From: Pandoraea sputorum
Lineage (GTDB): Bacteria; Pseudomonadota; Gammaproteobacteria; Burkholderiales; Burkholderiaceae
Assembly (NCBI RefSeq): GCF_000814845.2
Contig: NZ_CP010431.2
Span: 1,302,001-1,366,000, forward strand
Reading direction: 5' to 3'
Length of the DNA: 64,000 bases
Shown: piece after piece, positions 61,735-64,000 of the stretch
Numbering within the stretch: position 1 is the stretch's first letter
How the letters are laid out: each line of letters opens with the position of its first letter
Program-made: the position numbers and the translations under genes
Notes under the pieces: generated by a model
Told to the model about the DNA's origin: nothing
Database searches by the model: none
Seen by the model: the letters and a program-made list of their open reading frames with translations, nothing else

Positions 61735-63012
61735 ATGAAGCTTTTCAAGGCGACAAGGGTCGTGCTGGTGATGCTATGCGTCATGTATTTCATCACCTAC
61801 CTCGATCGCGTCAACGTCAGCACAGCGGCAGCCGGTTTCGGCAAGGAATTCAATCTCAACAAGACGGAAATCGGTCTTGTCTTCTCTGCATTTGCTTATC
61901 CCTATCTGGTTTTCCAAATCATCGGCGGTTGGGTGAGCGATCGCTTCGGTGCGAAGCGCACGTTGCTGGTGTGCGGCGCATTGTGGGCGGTGGCGACGAT
62001 CCTGACCGGTATGGCGGGTGGTCTCGTCACGCTGTTGCTGGCGCGTTTGCTGCTGGGTCTGGGCGAAGGGGCGACGTTCCCGGCAGCCACGTCGGCCATG
62101 TCGCGCTGGATTCCCAAGGAAAAGCGCGGTTTCGCGCAGGGGATCACGCACGCGGCTTCGCGTATCGGTAACGCCGTGGCCCCGGCCGTGGTGGTGTTCA
62201 TCATGGCCACGCACGGCTGGCGCGAGTCGTTCTACCTGTGCGGGATCGTGAGCCTGATCTGGGTGGGGCTGTGGGCACTCACGTTTACCGAACGTCCGCA
62301 AGACCATCCGCGCATCACGACCGAAGAACTGGCCGTGCTGCCCGCACTCAAGGCCAAGAGCGGCTCGGTGCCGTGGGGTCCGCTGTTCAAGCGCATGATG
62401 CCGGTCACGATCGTGTACTTCTGCTACGGCTGGACGCTCTGGTTGTTCCTGTCGTGGATTCCGCAGTACTTCCTGCATAGCTACGACCTCGATCTGAAGA
62501 AGTCGGCGCTGTTCGCTTCGAGCGTGTTCTTTGCCGGTGTGATCGGCGATACGCTCGGCGGGATCGTCACCGACAAGCTCTACGAGCGCACCGGCAACCT
62601 GAAGCGCGCCCGCAGCTGGATGGTCTCCGTATGCATGCTGCTCACGCTGATCTCGCTTGTGCCGATGATGTTCACGCACCATCTGTATGTGTCGATGGCG
62701 TGTCTGGCGGCGGGCTTCTTCTTCGCCGAAATGACGATTGGCCCGATGTGGGCGATCCCGATGGACGTCGCACCGGAATACTCGGGCACGGCCAGCGGCA
62801 TGATGAATACCGGTTCGGCACTCGCGGCGATCATTTCGCCGGTGCTCTCGGGCTATCTCATCGACCGCACGGGGAACTGGGAACTGCCGTTCGTGGGCAG
62901 CATGATTCTGATGGCCGTCGGTGTGGTGCTGGCCTTCCGCATGCAACCCGAGAGCAAATTCTCGCTTGCCGGCGATGCCGCCAACGCAAGCAACGCTCGT
63001 CAGCCTGCCTGA
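61735..63012 (+). CDS. MFS transporter, anion:cation symporter (ACS) family
   Basis: This 425-residue, 12-helix inner-membrane transporter has ACS-family signatures: YFITYLDRVNVSTAAAGFGKEFNLNKTEIGLVFSAFAYPYLVFQIIGGWVSDRFGAKRTL, RLLLGLGEGATFPAATSAMSRWIPKEKRGFAQGITHAASRIGNAVAP. The family carries sugar acids, phthalates and other organic anions. The ATG at 61735 follows CAGGAGAC. It sits between the aminotransferase and oxidase genes, so its substrate is probably a hydroxy acid handled by them. Confidence 0.88.
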   Translation: MKLFKATRVVLVMLCVMYFITYLDRVNVSTAAAGFGKEFNLNKTEIGLVFSAFAYPYLVFQIIGGWVSDRFGAKRTLLVCGALWAVATILTGMAGGLVTLLLARLLLGLGEGATFPAATSAMSRWIPKEKRGFAQGITHAASRIGNAVAPAVVVFIMATHGWRESFYLCGIVSLIWVGLWALTFTERPQDHPRITTEELAVLPALKAKSGSVPWGPLFKRMMPVTIVYFCYGWTLWLFLSWIPQYFLHSYDLDLKKSALFASSVFFAGVIGDTLGGIVTDKLYERTGNLKRARSWMVSVCMLLTLISLVPMMFTHHLYVSMACLAAGFFFAEMTIGPMWAIPMDVAPEYSGTASGMMNTGSALAAIISPVLSGYLIDRTGNWELPFVGSMILMAVGVVLAFRMQPESKFSLAGDAANASNARQPA

Positions 63013-63199
63013 CGTGCACTTGATGTCTGCCTGATTTGTCGGATCGTGAGGGGCGCGGTGAGCGTCCGCACGATCCGCAAGACGAGCGACACCTTTCGCA
63101 GAACACCTGCCGCACGGGCCTCGTGTCCGTTCGCCGCAGGCCCGTCCCTGATGCCTTGTGCATCTACTTCGGTACGGCCAGCTCAACGCCAGCAACGTC

Positions 63200-64000
63200 A
63201 TGAATTCCCAATCGAACGCCCGCGCGACGCCTCACGGCACCTCTCCGACTTCTCCGACTCCGCTGACGTCCATCAGCCAGCCCGTGCATCTGATGCCGAT
63301 GCAGCGCGGCGGGGTGGCGCTCACGCCGTTGCAGGACCGCCTGCGCCGCGAACTGCGCGGCGACGTGCTGTTCGATCGCGCCAGTCGAGGACGTTATGCG
63401 ACGGATGCGTCGATTTATCAGATCTTCCCCATCGGCGTAGTGGTGCCGCGCGATCAGGACGACCTGATTCGCGCGCTCGATATCGCACGCGACCAGAAAG
63501 TGCCGGTGCTCGCGCGCGGTGCAGGCACGAGCCAGTGCGGACAGACCATCGGCGAAGCGCTCGTCATCGACAACAGCAAGTGGCTGAACCGTGTGATCGA
63601 CTTCGACGCCGAGGCGCGCACTGTGACCGTCGAGCCGGGCATCGTGCTCGATCATCTGAACGCGTGGCTCAAGCCGCACGGGCTGTGGTTTCCGGTGGAC
63701 GTTTCGACTGCCGCGCAATGCACCATCGGCGGCATGACCGGCAACAACTCGTGCGGTTCGCGTTCCATCGAATACGGCAACATGGTGCACAACGTGCTGT
63801 CCATCGACGCCGTGCTGGCCGATGGCGCGCAACTGCACTTCGGCTCGCTGCACACGCCGCCCACGCACGCGCGTACGAAGGCGATCCTCGAACGCGTTCA
63901 CGACATTGCGATGCGCGAACAGGCGCAGATGCGCGAGCGCGTGCCGCGCGTGCTGCGCCGTGTGGCGGGCTACAACCTCGATTTGTTCGATTGCCTCAAC
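63200..64000 (+). CDS. FAD-linked oxidase (GlcD/D-2-hydroxyacid dehydrogenase type), partial
   Basis: The first 267 codons of a larger gene run off the window edge with an open frame. The FAD-binding PCMH domain is clear: VVVPRDQDDLIRALDIARDQKVPVLARGAGTSQCGQTIGEALVIDNSKWLNRVIDFDAEARTVTVEPGIVLDHLNAWLKPHGLWFPVDVSTAAQCTIGGMTGNNSCGSRSIEYGNM. Members oxidise D-lactate, glycolate or D-2-hydroxy acids, and many large versions also carry a C-terminal Fe-S domain, which cannot be seen here. It could supply glyoxylate to the aminotransferase two genes upstream. Confidence 0.88.
   Translation, partial: MNSQSNARATPHGTSPTSPTPLTSISQPVHLMPMQRGGVALTPLQDRLRRELRGDVLFDRASRGRYATDASIYQIFPIGVVVPRDQDDLIRALDIARDQKVPVLARGAGTSQCGQTIGEALVIDNSKWLNRVIDFDAEARTVTVEPGIVLDHLNAWLKPHGLWFPVDVSTAAQCTIGGMTGNNSCGSRSIEYGNMVHNVLSIDAVLADGAQLHFGSLHTPPTHARTKAILERVHDIAMREQAQMRERVPRVLRRVAGYNLDLFDCLN

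Overview
The window is a high-GC, gene-dense stretch of a betaproteobacterial chromosome. The gene content (Tat-exported sulfonate-type binding proteins, IclR/GntR/LysR catabolic islands, large Ig-like/RCC1 surface-type proteins) and a LuxI/LuxR pair convergent in the manner reported for Pandoraea PpnI/PpnR point to Burkholderiaceae, most likely Pandoraea. The genus call is inference; no rRNA, tRNA or CRISPR array is visible.

Layout. 0.1-9 kb: an FMN 2-hydroxyacid oxidase, a HicAB toxin-antitoxin pair with a two-site operator, a glycine-zipper envelope protein, then a LysR regulator divergent from an MFS transporter / orphan binding protein / amidase set, followed by DUF3820 and LysE-type genes. 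9-20.6 kb: a divergent organosulfur-use island: two sulfonate/taurine-like binding proteins, ABC permease and ATPase, a membrane cytochrome c, a class II aldolase and an SsuD-like monooxygenase on the minus strand; an acyl-CoA-dehydrogenase-like flavoprotein, a cysteine-dioxygenase-like cupin and a four-domain rhodanese on the plus strand. 20.7-21.8 kb: a GT9-like glycosyltransferase.

22.4-48.2 kb is the accessory heart of the window. It holds an autotransporter gene split by an IS110-family element, an intact paralogous autotransporter, a MarT/FidL-like ToxR-type regulator pair, five large or small proteins built from one repeated Ig-like module (two of them ending in nine-repeat RCC1/BLIP-II-like propellers), a tandem duplication of secreted halovibrin-like proteins, and a LuxI/LuxR quorum-sensing pair. 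The same lux-box-like palindrome (core CTGTCAACSTTGACAG) lies upstream of luxI, of the first Ig/RCC1 gene and of the split autotransporter, and for two of the three a TAnnnT element sits at the identical distance. I read this as one quorum-controlled surface/secreted protein regulon, encoded next to its own regulator.

48.8-58.1 kb: a DUF1801 gene, then an Fe-alcohol dehydrogenase, a complete Liv-type ABC transporter and a succinate-semialdehyde-type dehydrogenase, divergent from an IclR regulator across three evenly spaced operator copies; 4-hydroxybutyrate or a related hydroxy acid is a plausible substrate. 58.5-64 kb: a flavodoxin-fold reductase, then a GntR regulator divergent from a class V aminotransferase, an MFS transporter and a FAD-linked oxidase that runs off the window edge, probably a glyoxylate/hydroxy-acid module.
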